From: Streptomyces sp. YIM 130001
Lineage (GTDB): Bacteria > Actinomycetota > Actinomycetes > Streptomycetales > Streptomycetaceae
DNA length: 64,000 bases
Assembly (NCBI RefSeq): GCF_003574445.1
Contig: NZ_KZ984572.1
Coordinates: 1-64,000, forward strand
Reading direction: 5' to 3'
The translations under genes were made by a program, and so were the position numbers. The first letter of the stretch is position 1. Each line of letters starts with the position of its first letter. This document shows positions 1 to 7,867 of this stretch, in pieces. The notes under the pieces were generated by a model, which did no database searches, was not told the origin of the DNA, and saw only the letters and a list, made by a program, of their open reading frames with translations.

Positions 1-219
1 GGTCTTGTTGCAGGGTCGGCTTCCCTGCGCGCCTCGCGCCCGTCCTCGACCGCGCGGACCGACAAGGGCACGCGGGCGAATGCGGGATCACCCGCATCGA
101 GCAGCACCGGGCACAGGGCGCGGGACGGTGCTTACGGGGTTGCACCTTCCGTAGCGGCATGTGGTCCGGTGGACTCCGGTGGACTTACGTCCCGATGCCT
201 TGAGGAAAGGTCCTTGCTC
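1..219. other. 5' edge intergenic region with a small hairpin
   Basis: I see no supported gene here. A perfect 7-bp inverted repeat with a 4-nt loop lies at 80-97 (ATGCGGG, ATCA, CCCGCAT); it could be the terminator of a gene upstream of the window or an operator. A shorter dyad, TACGG (133-137) and CCGTA (149-153), sits about 70-85 nt before the MerR gene start and is a candidate self-regulatory site, because MerR regulators commonly bind their own promoter. Confidence 0.4.
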
Positions 220-1125
220 ATGCATTCGTCTTTCGTGCCGCCCCGCCGGGTCAAGATCGGTGACGCGGCGGCCTTCGCCGGCAGCACGCCACGGGCGATT
301 CGCCACTACCACGAGATCGGCCTGCTCCCCGAGCCCGAGCGGGGCAGCGATGACCGCCGCCGCTACGGGTACGAGGACATGATCCGGCTGCTGTGGATTC
401 GCAGGACGGCCGATGCCGGGATCGCCCTGGACGACATCCGGGACGCCTTCACCACCGGCCCGGCTTCCGCCGGTGCGGACGGCGCAGCAGGTATCGCGGA
501 CATCCTGGAACGGTTGAAGGAAACCCTCGCCGAGCGGGAGGCGGAATTGCGGCGGCAGCGGGCCTCCGTGCAGCGGATGCGCACCCGAGGCAGCCGGATG
601 GGCCTGCTCTCCGACTTCGTCACCGAACGCCTCGAGGGCCTGCCCGAGGGCTCCCTGCGGCAGGCGGACCTGGACAGTCTGCTGGTCACCGAGCGGATCT
701 TCGGCCCGCTCGGCGCGGCCGTCCAGGCCACCCGCTTCGTCGTCCTGGCCACGCATCCCACTCTGCGGGAGGAATCCGACCGCATCGATGACGCCGAGGA
801 GGCACTCGACGACACTGTCGCCGTCGACGATCCACGGGTGGCGCGAGTGGCCGTCGAGCGGCACGCCTTCGAGAGCGCCCTGCACGCCGTCATCGAGGAG
901 TCCGGCCTGGACGAGGACGACGACGCGCTCTTCGACGCCTGGGACACCTTGCACCCGGCCACCGCCGACGACGGCGAGGACGGCGTCAGTCCCGGCAGGC
1001 GCGAGGCCGACTCCATGAGCGTGCTCGAAGCCACCGGCAAGATGCCCTACGACTTCTCCCCGGCCCGCCTGCGCTGTATGGAACTGGCCGTAGAACTCTC
1101 CGTCCGAGACTCACCCGCTGCCTGA
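220..1125 (+). CDS. MerR-family transcriptional regulator
   Basis: A 301-residue DNA-binding regulator. Residues about 11-40 form a MerR winged helix-turn-helix with the characteristic RAIRHYHEIGLLPEPER run, followed by the wing and a YEDMIRLLWIRR segment. Residues about 105-135 are a charged coiled-coil-like dimerisation helix. The remaining 160 residues are an acidic alpha-helical C-terminal domain much longer than in classical 120-150 residue metal-type MerR proteins, so the ligand is unknown. I chose the ATG at 220 because GAGGAAAGG lies 10 nt upstream; an in-frame start at 169 would have no ribosome site and would add residues before the helix-turn-helix. The gene stands alone; its target is not obvious from the neighbours. 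Confidence 0.85.
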   Translation: MHSSFVPPRRVKIGDAAAFAGSTPRAIRHYHEIGLLPEPERGSDDRRRYGYEDMIRLLWIRRTADAGIALDDIRDAFTTGPASAGADGAAGIADILERLKETLAEREAELRRQRASVQRMRTRGSRMGLLSDFVTERLEGLPEGSLRQADLDSLLVTERIFGPLGAAVQATRFVVLATHPTLREESDRIDDAEEALDDTVAVDDPRVARVAVERHAFESALHAVIEESGLDEDDDALFDAWDTLHPATADDGEDGVSPGRREADSMSVLEATGKMPYDFSPARLRCMELAVELSVRDSPAA

Positions 1126-1213
1126 GACACGTGCTGGTCGTACGGCCCGAAGCGCCCTGCACACGCCGGGCACTGCCGGCGGGGCGGTATCCGGGCACGG
1201 CACAATACGAGCC

Positions 1214-2089
1214 ATGGACTACGGGGTGCGGGAACCAGCCCGGCTCGGACAGACCCGGTTGCCGGACGGCCGTCTCCTCGGCTGGGCGGAATGGGGGCCG
1301 GCTGACGGCGCACCGGTGCTGGTGTGCCCGGGTGCGGCCACCAGCAGACGGCTCGGGTTCGGCGGCGACGTCGTCGACTCGGCGGGTGTCCGGCTCATCA
1401 GCGTGGACCGCCCGGGCCTGGGCGCGTCGGACCCGGCCCCCGGCCGTTCGCTGACCGGCTGGGCCAGGGATATCCGGCACCTCGTCCAAGTGCGGGCGCT
1501 GCGCGCGCCGTTGGCGGTGGGGTTCTCGCAAGGAGCGCCGTTCGCACTCGCGTTGGCGGCGGACGGTCTGGTGGACGCGGTGGCCGTGGTGTCCGGCAGC
1601 GACGAACTCGCCCACCCTCGTTTCACCTCCTCGCTGGACCCGCAGGTGCGGGACCTGGTCGACGCCGTGGCGTCCCGACCCGAGGACGCCGAGGCCGACT
1701 TCGCCCGCTTCGGCAGCGCCGATGCGCTCTGGGACCTGATCATCAGGACGAGCCCGGAGGCCGATCGCACGGTCTACTCCGACCCGGTCTTCCGGCGCGC
1801 GTTCCGGCGGGCGATGCGCGAGGCATTCGGTCAGGGCCCGGCAGGCTACGCGCGTGACACCGTCCTGGCGATGGGCCGCTGGCCCTTCGACCCGGCCGAC
1901 ATCGCCGCGCCGGTCGACCTCTGGTACGGACAGCAGGACACCAGCCCGACCCACTCTCCGGACCTCGGCGCCTCGCTCAGCCGACTGCTCCCGACATCGA
2001 CCCGTCACCTGCTTCCCACCGCCGCGGGATCATTGCTCTGGACCCACGCCGACGACATCTTGCGCACGTTGCTGAGCCGCGCCCGATGA
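1214..2089 (+). CDS. alpha/beta-fold hydrolase
   Basis: A 291-residue cytoplasmic alpha/beta hydrolase. The nucleophile elbow is GFSQG with Ser105; the oxyanion region follows the VLVCPGA strand near residue 35, and VDRPGLGASDP near 64 is the typical strand-turn before the cap. The likely acid lies in the segment DLWYGQQD and the histidine near the C-terminal THADD. The fold family covers esterases, epoxide hydrolases and haloperoxidase-like enzymes, and the sequence does not say which. It follows the MerR gene by 88 nt on the same strand and might be its target, but no shared site was seen. The start has only a weak purine stretch upstream. Confidence 0.8.
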   Translation: MDYGVREPARLGQTRLPDGRLLGWAEWGPADGAPVLVCPGAATSRRLGFGGDVVDSAGVRLISVDRPGLGASDPAPGRSLTGWARDIRHLVQVRALRAPLAVGFSQGAPFALALAADGLVDAVAVVSGSDELAHPRFTSSLDPQVRDLVDAVASRPEDAEADFARFGSADALWDLIIRTSPEADRTVYSDPVFRRAFRRAMREAFGQGPAGYARDTVLAMGRWPFDPADIAAPVDLWYGQQDTSPTHSPDLGASLSRLLPTSTRHLLPTAAGSLLWTHADDILRTLLSRAR

Positions 2090-2155
2090 ACGCCCACCGG
2101 GTCCGCCACGTCGTAGGTGCGGGCTGTTCGTCACGCCGTTCGCCCGGGAGGTCGT

Positions 2156-2659
2156 GTGACGGTGAAGGCCGAGCGTTCCGGCGCAAGGTGCGCAGGGCTC
2201 TGCGGGGCGGGGGTGACCGTGGCCGTGCTGACGGCCGCCGGGTGTGATGCAGGAGCGAAGGACGCTGGTGATGCTCTGCGGGAGCGGGCCCGGGAAGTCG
2301 CCGCGGCCTGGGACGAGCGGGCCGTCACAGCCTCGCCGCCGACGAGGCCTCCCGTCGCGCCGAACCGAGATCTCCCCGGCCACCCGGTCCGCGGGTCGAT
2401 CGCTGTCGAGGGGCTGAGGGTGACGGTCATCGCCGTCCGCGGCGCCTGCGACACCGGTGCGCAGGTAGATGTACTGGAGACGCGCCGCAGCGTCGTCCTG
2501 TCGGGATCGGTCGAGGGCCACCAGGACGGCGGCTCGTGTACGAAGCAGGCGAAGCAGCAGGAGGTGACGGTGAGGCTCGAACGGCCCCTGGACGAGCGTC
2601 ACTTGCTCGACGCCCGCACCGGGCGGCCCCTGCGCCACAAGGGGGCGTCGCCGTCATGA
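2156..2659 (+). CDS. putative lipoprotein of unknown function
   Basis: A 167-residue protein with a short basic N-terminus, a hydrophobic run and a lipobox-like LTAAGC with Cys30, so it is probably a membrane-anchored lipoprotein. No family is recognised. The mature part has an Arg/Ala-rich helix, a Pro-rich linker and then a beta-rich domain with two cysteines (GACDTG and GGSCTK) that could pair. I chose the GTG at 2156 because CGGGAG lies 5 nt upstream; the longer in-frame GTG at 2117 has no ribosome site and would place basic residues before the signal. Its stop codon overlaps the start of the phosphotransferase gene (ATGA), so the two are translationally coupled. Confidence 0.6.
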   Translation: MTVKAERSGARCAGLCGAGVTVAVLTAAGCDAGAKDAGDALRERAREVAAAWDERAVTASPPTRPPVAPNRDLPGHPVRGSIAVEGLRVTVIAVRGACDTGAQVDVLETRRSVVLSGSVEGHQDGGSCTKQAKQQEVTVRLERPLDERHLLDARTGRPLRHKGASPS

Positions 2660-3588
2660 CCGACCTGCTGCAGGCTCACGGTGCCGCGCGCGCGATCGCC
2701 GCGTCGGTGCTGGGGCGTGACCCGGGGCCCATGGCCACCGCACAGAGCAGTTCCCACCACGTCTACGTCGGCGACGAGATCGTCGTGAAAATCATCGAGG
2801 CCGACGGTCACACCCGCCTGGACCGGGAGACGGCTCTCGCACCGCACCTGCCCAGCGGACTCACCGCACGACTCCTCGACGCCGGGCTCCACAGGCTGGG
2901 AACGCGCCACGTCCGCTACGCCTGCTACGCCCGTGTGCCGGGAGCGGTCCTCGGCATGGGCCTGCCGGGAGTGGACGCCGCGACCGCACGCTCATCGGCC
3001 GAGGAAGCGGTCCGTCAACTCGACCGCCTGCACGCCTGGTTGCCCGGCAGCGACAGCGAGCGGGTGTTGAGCGAACCACTCGACCACGGCGGCTTCACCA
3101 CCCGGACCGCGCTCTTCGCCGAACTCGAGCGCATCGCCGCCCTGGACCGGCACGGCACCGTCCCCCGCCCCTTGCTCGCCGGCCTGGCGGCCATCGCGCG
3201 GCGCGCGCCGACGGGCGGCGCACGAGCCGTCGTCCCCGTTCACGCCGACTGCCACTGGGGCAACTGGCTTGTGCGCGGGGCGGGTGTGGCGGTGCTGGTG
3301 GACTTCGAGTGGGCCCGTTTCGGGGAACCCGCCGACGACTGGTTCTTCCTCATTCGATTCAGCGGCCCGCACCTCGACGCCGTCCTCGACGTGGTCGCGT
3401 CGGCGACGGGGGCCGTACCGGAAGACCTCCGAGCGGAATGCGAGGTACGCGAAGCGGCCCATCTGGCGTCCGACCTTCGCATCGCCCTCGGACAGCCCGA
3501 TACACGAAGGCGGTTGAGCACCGAAAGGCTGCGCGCACTCGACGACCTGGTCACCGGGCGTACCTGGCACGCGTCCAGGCCCTCGTGA
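2656..3588 (+). CDS. aminoglycoside phosphotransferase-family kinase (APH/ChoK fold)
   Basis: A 310-residue small-molecule kinase of the APH superfamily. The catalytic loop is HADCHWGNW (His196, Asp198, Asn203) and the metal-binding aspartate is in VDFEWARFG (Asp216). The N-lobe has EIVVKIIEA with the ATP-binding lysine, and a DRETAL glutamate suited to the salt bridge. The family phosphorylates aminoglycosides, choline, homoserine, fructosamine and other substrates; this sequence does not identify the substrate, so I do not call it a resistance gene. The ATG overlaps the stop of the lipoprotein gene. A decayed partial copy lies at about 7868-8395. A strong terminator hairpin follows. Confidence 0.85.
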   Translation: MTDLLQAHGAARAIAASVLGRDPGPMATAQSSSHHVYVGDEIVVKIIEADGHTRLDRETALAPHLPSGLTARLLDAGLHRLGTRHVRYACYARVPGAVLGMGLPGVDAATARSSAEEAVRQLDRLHAWLPGSDSERVLSEPLDHGGFTTRTALFAELERIAALDRHGTVPRPLLAGLAAIARRAPTGGARAVVPVHADCHWGNWLVRGAGVAVLVDFEWARFGEPADDWFFLIRFSGPHLDAVLDVVASATGAVPEDLRAECEVREAAHLASDLRIALGQPDTRRRLSTERLRALDDLVTGRTWHASRPS

Positions 3589-3641
3589 CGGTGGGCGTGC
3601 GCTGTCCGGAACGCCACCTGCTCAACCGGTGACGTCCCGGT

Positions 3642-3672
3642 CGGCGTTCCGGGGGCGGCGCCCGGAACGCCG
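3642..3672. terminator. hairpin terminator between convergent genes
   Basis: A perfect 12-bp stem, CGGCGTTCCGGG (3642-3653) and CCCGGAACGCCG (3661-3672), with a 7-nt loop. It lies 54 nt after the phosphotransferase stop and 87 nt after the stop of the convergent oxidoreductase gene, so it can serve both transcripts. There is no U-tract, as is common in actinobacterial terminators. Confidence 0.75.
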
Positions 3673-3759
3673 GGCTCCCCGCGGGCAGGCACCGGCCCGG
3701 TCGTGCAGAGGTCGGGCGTCTCGCCCGCCGCTGTCGCTCCGGCGCGAACGGCGTGGGCC

Positions 3760-4614
3760 TCAGGCGGCGATCTGGGCGGCGAGCCGGTCCGCGGCGGTGC
3801 GGGGCTCACGGCCGAGGAGTTCGGTCAGGAGGGGGCCGGTCTCGGCGAAGTGGCCGGCGCGGGTGGCCTGGTACCAGGTGAGCATGAAGCGGGCCATCGG
3901 CTCGGGGACGCCGGCCGCGATCTGGTCGGCGATCCACTGGTCGTCGTCCAGGACGGTGCGCTTGACGGTGCGGCCGGTGAGGTCGGAGGCGATCCTGGCG
4001 AAGTCGTCGAAGGTGACGGCGGTCGGCGCGGTGAGGTCGACCGGGCCGTCGACGGTGCGGTCACCGGCGAGGAGGGCCGCAGTGGCCTCGGCCACGTCGT
4101 CACGGTCGGTGTACGGGACGGGGCCGTCCTGCGGCTGTGCGATCTCACCGGTCCGCTGCCACGGGCCGAGTACCTGGTCGAGCGGTCCGTAGGCGCCGTT
4201 GCGCAGTGCGGTCCAGGCGACCCCGGAGTCGGCGAGGGCCGCCTCGGTGTCGATGTGGAGGGCCGACGCCGGGTACGGGTTGCCGGGGACGGCGCCCTGC
4301 TGGCTCGTGTAGAGGATGCGCCGGGCGCCGGCCTCGACGGCGGCCTCGATGGCCGTGCGGTGCAGGCCGGCGATGTCGGCGGCCGGGTCGTTGCCGGACA
4401 CGAGCAGGACCTGCTCGGCACCGGCGAAGGCGTCGCGCAGCGCCGCCGGATCGTCGTAGGAGCCCTGGCGTACGCGCACGCCGCGGTCGGCGAAGTGCCG
4501 GGCCTTTGCGGTGTCGCGGACGCTGACGCCGATCCGGTCCGCGGGTACGCGCTCGAGGAGGTGCTCGACGGTGGCGCCGCCGAGACCACCGGTGGCGCCG
4601 GTGACAACGATCAT
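3760..4614 (-). CDS. NmrA/SDR-type NAD(P)-binding oxidoreductase (QorB-like)
   Basis: A 284-residue atypical short-chain dehydrogenase. The Rossmann dinucleotide motif GATGGLGG is at residues 6-13, and VSVRDTAKARHF fits the NADP ribose-binding strand. It resembles NmrA-like and NAD(P)H:quinone oxidoreductase 2 (YtfG/QorB) proteins, which either reduce quinones or sense NADP redox state. The ATG at 4614 is chosen because the Rossmann strand MIVVTGATG begins there and GGAAGAGG lies just upstream; the longer in-frame start adds 22 basic residues. It is divergent from a TetR gene, with two operator-like repeats between them, which is the usual arrangement for a TetR-controlled oxidoreductase. Confidence 0.85.
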   Translation of the reverse strand: MIVVTGATGGLGGATVEHLLERVPADRIGVSVRDTAKARHFADRGVRVRQGSYDDPAALRDAFAGAEQVLLVSGNDPAADIAGLHRTAIEAAVEAGARRILYTSQQGAVPGNPYPASALHIDTEAALADSGVAWTALRNGAYGPLDQVLGPWQRTGEIAQPQDGPVPYTDRDDVAEATAALLAGDRTVDGPVDLTAPTAVTFDDFARIASDLTGRTVKRTVLDDDQWIADQIAAGVPEPMARFMLTWYQATRAGHFAETGPLLTELLGREPRTAADRLAAQIAA

Positions 4615-4673
4615 GTTCTCTGCCTCTTCCTGTGCCCGCGCCGTCCGTCTCGGAGATGGGCGGCAGCGTAAGT

Positions 4674-4688
4674 TGACCACGGTGGTCA
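4674..4688. promoter_or_regulatory. probable TetR operator 1 (near the oxidoreductase)
   Basis: TGACCACGGTGGTCA is a perfect 7-bp inverted repeat around one central base. It lies 60 nt before the oxidoreductase start. It matches the second site at 4720-4734 in 11 of 15 positions, and both have TA-rich flanks outside the TGAC and GTCA ends. Confidence 0.65.
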
Positions 4689-4719
4689 GTTTCTCTTCCG
4701 TCGACGAGCGTAGGTAAGC

Positions 4720-4734
4720 TGACCGCAGGAGTCA
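4720..4734. promoter_or_regulatory. probable TetR operator 2 (near the regulator)
   Basis: TGACCGCAGGAGTCA has the same TGAC and GTCA ends and total length as the site at 4674-4688, with an imperfect centre. The two sites start 46 nt apart, which suggests one operator per divergent promoter or cooperative binding of two dimers. Confidence 0.55.
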
Positions 4735-4804
4735 ATTTATGGCCCAGAGGTGCAGAGACGCAGCGACGCAGTGGCGTCGGCGACAGTGGAGAGGGTGAGC
4801 GGAC

Positions 4805-5398
4805 ATGGCCGGTGCGGTGCCTTCGTCGGAATCCCGGTTGCGCGCCGACGCCAGGCGCAATTCCGAGCAGATCCGTGCCGCCGCGGTCGGCGCCTTCCAG
4901 GGGCGGGGCCTGACGGTCCCGCTGGATGAGGTCGCCAGAGCGGCAGGGGTGAGCAAGGCGACGGTCTTCAACCGGTTCGGCGGCCGGATCGGCCTCATCG
5001 ACGCCGTCATCGAGGAGGTCGTCGCGGCGGAGCTGCTCGCCGTCATCGATCGCGCCCGGACCATCGGCGACATCGACGAGCGGATCGTGTACTACTTCAC
5101 CGCGCTCCGCGATCTCCAGTACCGCCAGCCCGCCGTGAACGACGTCCTGCTGCAGACCTATCCCAATTCGCAGCCACTGATGGAGATCTGCCGGGCGGGG
5201 AGCGAGGCGAACGAGGAACTCATCGCAGCCGCACGGGTCTCCGGCGCGCTGCGGCCGGAGTTCACGGCGGGCGACCTGCACGCACTCGTCGTCGACAACG
5301 CCCTCGCCCTGAAGCACGGTGAGCGCCCTGCCCGGGACGACTACGACCGCCGCACCACGTACTTCCTTGACGGAATCCGCGGCCGCCCGTCCGCTTAG
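4805..5398 (+). CDS. TetR-family transcriptional regulator
   Basis: A 197-residue regulator. The N-terminal helix-turn-helix spans about residues 15-60: the recognition region VPLDEVARAAGVSKATVFNRFGGRIGLIDAV is typical of TetR proteins (VSKATVFNRFGG is the helix 3 and 4 junction). The C-terminal two thirds is an alpha-helical ligand-binding and dimerisation domain resembling those of regulators that sit next to quinone or aromatic-compound oxidoreductases. GAGGGTGAGC precedes the ATG. It is divergent from the NmrA-type oxidoreductase and very probably represses it and itself through the two repeats in the shared 190-nt gap. The inducer cannot be read from the sequence. Confidence 0.85.
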   Translation: MAGAVPSSESRLRADARRNSEQIRAAAVGAFQGRGLTVPLDEVARAAGVSKATVFNRFGGRIGLIDAVIEEVVAAELLAVIDRARTIGDIDERIVYYFTALRDLQYRQPAVNDVLLQTYPNSQPLMEICRAGSEANEELIAAARVSGALRPEFTAGDLHALVVDNALALKHGERPARDDYDRRTTYFLDGIRGRPSA

Positions 5399-5401
5399 GA
5401 C

Positions 5402-5439
5402 GCACGGCCCCGCGGATGCACGGCCCCGCGGACGCACGG
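5402..5439. repeat. 16-nt tandem repeat between convergent genes
   Basis: Two full copies of a 16-nt unit beginning GCACGGCCCCGCGGA (5402-5417 and 5418-5433) plus a 6-nt partial third copy. It fills the gap between the TetR gene and the convergent hydrolase and contains CCGCGG dyads. It is probably a local slippage product, and could contribute to termination. Confidence 0.6.
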
Positions 5440-5464
5440 TGGAGCCGCGGGCTGAGCGGCGGGG

Positions 5465-6340
5465 TCAGGAGGCGCCGTCGAGGACTTCCCGCAGTCGCTG
5501 CGCGAACTCGTCCGGCTTCCCCGGGTATCCGAACTCCTCGTCGCAGAACCCGCTGTGGTGGCTCGGGAACACCGTCACCCGCTGCCCGAGCAGTTCGGCG
5601 GCCGCGACGGACGTACGCCCGGTCTGCACGGCGTCGGACTCCTCGCCGACGGCGATCACCGTGCGGGTCGGCGCGGCGGCGATCGCGTCGACGTCCGGCC
5701 GATAGTCGCTCAGCGCCCAGGACAGGTCGGACAGCAGCGGATCGCCGCGCGACCCGTCGTCCTCCGCGGGCATCCCGAACGCGGCGGGATCGGCCTCCGG
5801 CTGTGCGAAGTACGCGTCCGTGAACTCGCCTTCCCACGAGGTCATGACCACGAACGCCGCCATCCCGGCTCCCCACCCCCGCTTCTCGTACGCGTCCCGG
5901 ACACCGGCCCGGGCCCGCACGGCCGCCGGACCGTCCGGCGTGAGCGTGATGAGCGGCGGCTCGTGCGCGACCAGGGTGGTCACGTCGGCGGGGTACTCCG
6001 CCACGAGCGCGAGCGCGGTCACCGCTCCACCGCTGCTCGCGAACAGCTCGACCGGCCCGGCCCCGAGCGCCTCGATCACGGCGTGCACGTCCCCGGCCTG
6101 GGTCTGCGGCGTGTGGTCCACTCGCCCGTCCTTACGGGTGCTGCGGCCGAGCCCGCGCGGGTCGTACGTGACGACGGTCCGTTCCGGAAACCGCGCGGCG
6201 AGCGCGGCGAAGCCGGTGGCGTCCATGGGCTGCCCGATCATCAGCAACGGCGGGCGTCCCGCTGGGGCCGGCAGCGGCCCACGCACGTCGTACACGAGGT
6301 CCGCGCCGGCTGTCTCAAGCGTGTGAGTCTTCATACCCAT
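5465..6340 (-). CDS. alpha/beta-fold hydrolase
   Basis: A 291-residue alpha/beta hydrolase. The nucleophile elbow is FASSGGAV (Ser103 most likely, in an ASSGG variant of GxSxG). VVTYDPRGLGRSTRKDG near residues 57-72 is the conserved strand-loop of the family. The acid is probably in VIAVGEESDAV and the catalytic histidine in FPSHHSGF. Proteins of this type are usually esterases or lactonases, and the substrate is not clear. The ATG at 6340 is followed two codons later by a second ATG at 6334; neither has a strong ribosome site. The gene follows the lipase gene on the same strand after 74 nt and may be co-transcribed. Confidence 0.8.
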   Translation of the reverse strand: MGMKTHTLETAGADLVYDVRGPLPAPAGRPPLLMIGQPMDATGFAALAARFPERTVVTYDPRGLGRSTRKDGRVDHTPQTQAGDVHAVIEALGAGPVELFASSGGAVTALALVAEYPADVTTLVAHEPPLITLTPDGPAAVRARAGVRDAYEKRGWGAGMAAFVVMTSWEGEFTDAYFAQPEADPAAFGMPAEDDGSRGDPLLSDLSWALSDYRPDVDAIAAAPTRTVIAVGEESDAVQTGRTSVAAAELLGQRVTVFPSHHSGFCDEEFGYPGKPDEFAQRLREVLDGAS

Positions 6341-6414
6341 GGTGACCGGCCACGTCCCGCGAACTCATCGGAGCGGCGGGAGGGGGCCGGCCCGCGACGG
6401 GTGTCTGCCTTCCG

Positions 6415-7284
6415 TCAGCGCAGACCGAGGGCGTCCATGGTGATGTCGGCCATCTGCTTCTCGCCCTCCGCGTTGGGGTGCACGGGCACGAAGTTGGTGC
6501 CGAACAGGGCCGGTTCGACCCAGCGGTCGCCGGAGCAGCTGTCGTGGCCCTCGGACTTCTCGGCCAGGTCGACGAAGGTGGACCCGGTCTCGTCCGACGC
6601 CTGCTTGACGACGCCGTTCAGGGTGGACTGCAGGGAGCGCAGGTACGGCACGTCGCCTTCGGCGATCGGCATCTTGGCGAAGCAGGACTTGTCGAAGGCG
6701 GCGGGCATGATCCAGGGGTACCCGAGCACGGCGACCTCGGCGTCGGGTGCCTTCTCGTGCACCGCGGCCAGTGCGGCCTTCACGGCGGGGTACGTCTTGT
6801 TCCGCACGTCGTCCTCGAAGGAACTGCCGTTCTTGTCCTTGCAGGGGCTCCCCTTGCCGAGGCTGCCCGCTCCGGCCAGTCCGCAGGCGAGCACGGCGTC
6901 GAGGAACGTGCCGTTGTCGTTGCCGCCGATAGTGAGGGTGACCAGCTCGGTGTTCTCGCTCACGGCATCCAACTGCGGTGCCACACCCGCGTATTGCGAG
7001 TTCGCGAAGTGCTCCGTGGTGGCGCCGCCGCAGGTGGCGTCGGTGAGGTGTGCGCCGGTGGCCTGCGCGATGACGTTCGGGTAGTTCTTGGTGGACCGTG
7101 CGCAGAGCAGGTGTGCGGTGGGGTCGAGGGGCAGTACGCCGGACGCGGCGCTGTAGCTGTCGCCGAGCGCCGCGTACTCGGACCCGTCCGAGGGTGCTGC
7201 CTGTGCCGGAGATACGAGGGCGGTTGCTCCGAGGACTCCGGTGACCGTCGCTGTCACAGCCGCGGCACGAGCGAGCTTGCGCAT
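6415..7284 (-). CDS. secreted SGNH/GDSL-family lipase or esterase
   Basis: A 289-residue secreted hydrolase of the Streptomyces extracellular lipase type. A Sec signal peptide ends at about residue 29 (SPAQA followed by APSDG). Block I is LGDSYSAASG with nucleophile Ser43, block III is TIGGNDNG with the oxyanion Gly and Asn, and block V is VHPNAEG near the C-terminus with the catalytic His. Six cysteines are spaced as three successive pairs, expected to form three disulfides as in the known Streptomyces SGNH lipases. The length fits that family. TTGGAGAC precedes the ATG. The enzyme should cleave fatty-acid esters outside the cell. Confidence 0.9.
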   Translation of the reverse strand: MRKLARAAAVTATVTGVLGATALVSPAQAAPSDGSEYAALGDSYSAASGVLPLDPTAHLLCARSTKNYPNVIAQATGAHLTDATCGGATTEHFANSQYAGVAPQLDAVSENTELVTLTIGGNDNGTFLDAVLACGLAGAGSLGKGSPCKDKNGSSFEDDVRNKTYPAVKAALAAVHEKAPDAEVAVLGYPWIMPAAFDKSCFAKMPIAEGDVPYLRSLQSTLNGVVKQASDETGSTFVDLAEKSEGHDSCSGDRWVEPALFGTNFVPVHPNAEGEKQMADITMDALGLR

Positions 7285-7867
7285 GGCGTCTCCAATGTCG
7301 TCTCAAGGTGGGGGGAGTGACCGGCCGGGTGCAAGTGGAGGCCTCTCCAAGAGAGTTGGCTCATCATGGGGCAGTCCACGCGTGCGCACCAGACGCCGGA
7401 TGCAGGGATCTGGATGACTCCGCGTGTGGTTCGTGGAGTATTCATCCGGGCTCGGAAGTGGTACGGGACGGCTCCTGAGGGAAGTTGAATGGGCGTCAGA
7501 CAACTCGCTCGGTGAAGTCGGTGAAGTCGGTGACGTCAGCGACTTCGGTGAATGCGGGCGGATCGGGCAACTCGGACAACATAGTCGCGATGGTCGACTG
7601 TTCGGTGGAACGGCGCCCGGTGCCCGTGTCTGCCGCGGCCGGACGCCCTCGTCGAGTTCGCGGAACTCGGGGCCTGGTTCGACTGCGCGTACTCGGGTCA
7701 GGGTGTCCGCGGGGGTGTACCGCCGGCTGGGCATGCACGGGAACGCCCGCCCCGTCCAGCTCTCCATCGGCGTGAGCTTCCTCGGCGAGTCCCTCGTGAT
7801 CGGCTACCGCGGCGTGACTTCGGGAACCCCGTTCGCCCCGTCACGCGCCCCGTCGCGAGTCCGGTCG
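7285..7867. other. low-coding region with possible gene remnants
   Basis: No intact gene is supported in these 583 bases. A direct repeat (GTGAAGTCG twice in a row, about 7512-7530) lies in the middle. Around 7640-7830 two different forward frames read as protein-like segments, ALVEFAELGAWFDCAYSGQG and then PVQLSIGVSFLGESLVIGYR, as if one short gene had suffered a frameshift. I cannot identify the parent family. The region borders the phosphotransferase pseudogene, so it is probably a graveyard of decayed genes. It also must contain the promoter of the lipase gene next to 7285. Confidence 0.35.

Noticed and set aside
2656..3588. Calling the phosphotransferase an aminoglycoside-resistance gene
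   Set aside because: The fold covers many substrates, and nothing nearby supports an antibiotic target.
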